From NCBI GenBank assembly GCA_031274565.1, contig JAISPY010000028.1, positions 1 through 6,540 on the forward strand: a DNA stretch of 6,540 bases, read 5' to 3'. Source of the DNA: Treponema sp. (lineage in GTDB: Bacteria; Spirochaetota; Spirochaetia; Treponematales; Breznakiellaceae). Positions 4,709-6,540 of the stretch are shown in pieces; within the stretch, counting starts at the first letter, position 1, and each line of letters opens with the position of its first letter. The notes beneath the pieces were generated by a model that saw nothing but the letters and a program-made list of their open reading frames with translations, did no database searches and had not been told where the DNA came from. The position numbers and the translations under genes were made by a program.

Positions 4709-6427
4709 ATGATACGTCCTGTACGCAGGTATTTTCATCTTGTGGCCCTAGGGTCGCTGCTCGGCGTCTCCTGCAGTACGCCAGCGCCGCCTCAGGAGCT
4801 CCCCATCGTCTCGTATACCCCGACGGTGCATGAGACCGCACCGCCGCAACGGCCAGCTTCTCCTGCGGATCGAGGCATTGTGGATGAGATCCGTTCTTTA
4901 ACCGAACAGGGAACCCTTTCGTCCCTCTTGGAAGCCCGGGACTTGATCCGTACCCGGGAATTGGAGGGCAGTGAATTCGGCCGGGTAATGAATGCCGTAA
5001 TCGCACGGCTTATCCAGATCGTGTACCCTGATAGAGCGGTTCCCGTTCCGGTCCGGAACCAGTCCCAGACCCATAGCTATAGCCGGATACTCCAGAATGT
5101 GGCGGAAGGGATATATGTTTCCCCGCGGCCAAATACGCAAGACTACCTGGAACAGGTACTACCCTGTTTGGCCCTTTTTTCAGAGACTTCAAAAAACCGG
5201 CCGGAACGGCTCTTGGACGCCCTGCCGGATTTACGGCGGGCGGAAGAACTCAATCCCCAGGCGGTGCTTGCGCCGTATTTCATGGGGCTTATCTATGAAC
5301 GTTCAAATCGCCCCACTCGGGCAATCGCCGCATATAAGCGGGTTTACGAGCTATTCGACGAGTGTTACCCGGCGGTACTGGGTCAGGCGCGGGTCCTCGC
5401 GGGAATCGGACAAGAATCAGAAGCCATCGACGCGTTGAAGCAGTTGCTTAGCCGTTTCCCCGATAATATCCTGATCAAACAGCACCTGGCCCGAATCTAT
5501 TACGCTGCCCGGGATTGGTCGCGGGCAGAACAGGCCATTGCAGAGATCCTGCAGCGGGATACTCAAGACCCGGAATTCATGCTTATGCAGGCCCATACCC
5601 TGGTGGAACAGGGTCAATTTTTCAAAGCCCTGGTTCCGCTGGATCGTTACGCTGCTTTCAAGCCGAATGATCGACTCTATCTGCTGCTCCGGGCCAAGGT
5701 GCAGGCCGAAGGCTACCATAACCGGGATGCTGCCCTCACCTACCTGCGGGGCATCCTCAAAATGTTCCCGATGGACGAGGAGGCGTCGGTATATACCGCA
5801 GCGCTGCTCTTGGAATCCAGTCGGCGGGAGCACCAAATTGAGGGCCGGGAATTGCTGCGGAGTCTATTAGCGGTGGAGCATTCTTCCCTGGAGCTGGTGG
5901 ACCTGGCCTTCCGGGATGCGGTCCAGCGGGAAGCCTGGGAGGATGCGCAGGGCTATGTGGACCGGCTGCTCCAAGAGCGCCGTACCCAGTACCTTTTGAG
6001 CGCCGCGCAGGTCGCGCAAGGCCTGGGAAACGCCGCCGCGGCCTTCTCCTATGCTCAGGAATTCCATGAACAAAATCCTACAAGCGAAGAGGGTACCATA
6101 GCCTATATTGCCGCGCTTATTGATAGAGGACAGCGGGACGAGGCGCAGAGGCTTATAGAAAGTCATCTTGCTGGCACCGAAGGGGCAGTAAAAGCGCAGT
6201 ACTATTACCTGCGGAGCCGTATCAGGGGTACTGAAGCGGAGGTATTGGAGGATCTCCGATCCAGTCTCTTTGAAGACCCCCGGAACCTCAATGCCCTCAT
6301 GGCTATGGTGGAACTGTATCACCGCCGTAAGGACCAGCGCCGGGTGGTATACTACCTGAAGCAGGCCCTGACCTTTGCCCCGGATAATGCCCGGCTGCAG
6401 CAGTACGAACAGGAATACCTGCTCTAG
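4709..6427 (+). CDS. TPR-repeat lipoprotein
   Basis: A 572-residue predicted lipoprotein. Residues 1-21 form a signal peptide (basic R3, R6, R7, then a hydrophobic core). LLGVSC ends at Cys22 and fits the relaxed lipobox of spirochaetes, so the mature protein should be anchored by lipid at the membrane. A Pro-rich linker runs to about 54. Helical repeats follow; those with clear TPR character lie near 186-219, 220-252, 253-287, 288-320, 321-354, 358-390 and 523-560, with recurring AxxxY / DxxxA / PDN patterns. TPR arrays bind other proteins, often in envelope assembly or secretion complexes; no partner or enzyme domain is visible. The ATG at 4709 is preferred because it gives a compact signal peptide; an ATG at 4700 adds only three residues. 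There is no strong ribosome site. A weak TATACG at 4692-4697 could be a -10 box. Function is otherwise unknown. Confidence 0.85.
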   Translation: MIRPVRRYFHLVALGSLLGVSCSTPAPPQELPIVSYTPTVHETAPPQRPASPADRGIVDEIRSLTEQGTLSSLLEARDLIRTRELEGSEFGRVMNAVIARLIQIVYPDRAVPVPVRNQSQTHSYSRILQNVAEGIYVSPRPNTQDYLEQVLPCLALFSETSKNRPERLLDALPDLRRAEELNPQAVLAPYFMGLIYERSNRPTRAIAAYKRVYELFDECYPAVLGQARVLAGIGQESEAIDALKQLLSRFPDNILIKQHLARIYYAARDWSRAEQAIAEILQRDTQDPEFMLMQAHTLVEQGQFFKALVPLDRYAAFKPNDRLYLLLRAKVQAEGYHNRDAALTYLRGILKMFPMDEEASVYTAALLLESSRREHQIEGRELLRSLLAVEHSSLELVDLAFRDAVQREAWEDAQGYVDRLLQERRTQYLLSAAQVAQGLGNAAAAFSYAQEFHEQNPTSEEGTIAYIAALIDRGQRDEAQRLIESHLAGTEGAVKAQYYYLRSRIRGTEAEVLEDLRSSLFEDPRNLNALMAMVELYHRRKDQRRVVYYLKQALTFAPDNARLQQYEQEYLL

Positions 6428-6431
6428 GGAA

Positions 6432-6465
6432 GCACTGATTTATTCAATCGAGAATAAATCAGTGC
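6432..6465 (+). terminator. Perfect 14-bp hairpin after the TPR gene, possible terminator
   Basis: GCACTGATTTATTC (6432-6445) pairs without mismatch with GAATAAATCAGTGC (6452-6465) around a 6-nt loop, 4 nt after the TPR stop codon. The position fits a transcription terminator, but the bases after it (ATACTTTAATG) are only moderately T-rich, so ending may be inefficient or the structure may protect the 3' end. The sequence GGGAAGCACTGATTTATTC also looks like the terminal repeats of some insertion elements, so a mobile-element remnant is an alternative. Confidence 0.5.
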
Positions 6466-6478
6466 ATACTTTAATGTG

Positions 6479-6514
6479 GTTTTTCGCAGTTTTCCGCAGG
6501 AAAACGAGAAAAAC
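6479..6514. repeat. Second 3' hairpin with TTCCGCAGGAA core
   Basis: An imperfect hairpin. The outer stem pairs GTTTTTC (6479-6485) with GAAAAAC (6508-6514). A small internal loop (GCA opposite GA) follows, and the inner stem pairs GTTTTCC (6489-6495) with GGAAAAC (6499-6505) around GCA. Its left arm also contains a near-direct repeat, TTTTCGCAG then TTTTCCGCAG. The 11-base centre is identical to that of the hairpin at 358-374. The last 26 bases of the window (6515-6540) show nothing recognisable. Confidence 0.55.
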
Positions 6515-6540
6515 AATAGGGCAATGCTGATTAGCGTCAA

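Noticed and set aside
5417..5836. Long minus-strand open frames opposite the TPR gene (also 4554-5006 and 5867-6322).
   Set aside because: They are antisense shadows of a GC-rich coding region with no recognisable domains and no start signals.

Overview
The window looks like spirochaete chromosome, most likely from a Treponema of the termite-gut type. The pointers are a spirochaete-style lipoprotein signal on a TPR protein, a CsgG-like secreted protein of a kind common in treponemes, and Firmicutes-like cell-wall enzymes. The assignment rests on protein character only, not on a database match. No rRNA, tRNA, CRISPR array or transposase gene is visible.

Left end (1-435): the first 82 codons of a minus-strand gene for a secreted CsgG/LpoB-like protein run off the left edge. 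This gene is AT-rich (about 38% GC over bases 1-240, hand count). It is separated from the next gene by a short GC-rich gap (about 61% GC over 301-435) packed with palindromes.

Centre (436-3904): a tight minus-strand operon in the order alpha/beta hydrolase, membrane-anchored MurF-like Mur ligase, Ddl-like ATP-grasp ligase. The first two genes overlap by 4 nt (ATGA). The ribosome binding site of the third overlaps the stop codon of the second. The last two genes fit the end of peptidoglycan precursor synthesis: Ddl makes a D-Ala-D-Ala type dipeptide and MurF adds it to the UDP-MurNAc-peptide. The hydrolase is a serine hydrolase of unknown substrate that is tied to the pair by position. The Mur ligase has membrane helices where ordinary MurF has its substrate-binding N-terminal domain.

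Right half (3868-6540): divergent from the operon are a six-helix LiaF-like membrane protein and then a 572-residue TPR lipoprotein. The operon and the LiaF-like gene each have a good sigma-70-like promoter whose -10 box lies within 14 nt of the ATG, and neither has a Shine-Dalgarno sequence, so both are predicted to make leaderless or nearly leaderless mRNAs. After the TPR gene come a perfect 14-bp hairpin and a second hairpin. The second shares the 11-base core TTCCGCAGGAA with a hairpin in the left intergenic gap.

The most unusual content is the three-gene envelope cassette with its membrane-embedded Mur ligase, together with the paired leaderless promoters. Both are inferences from sequence reading.
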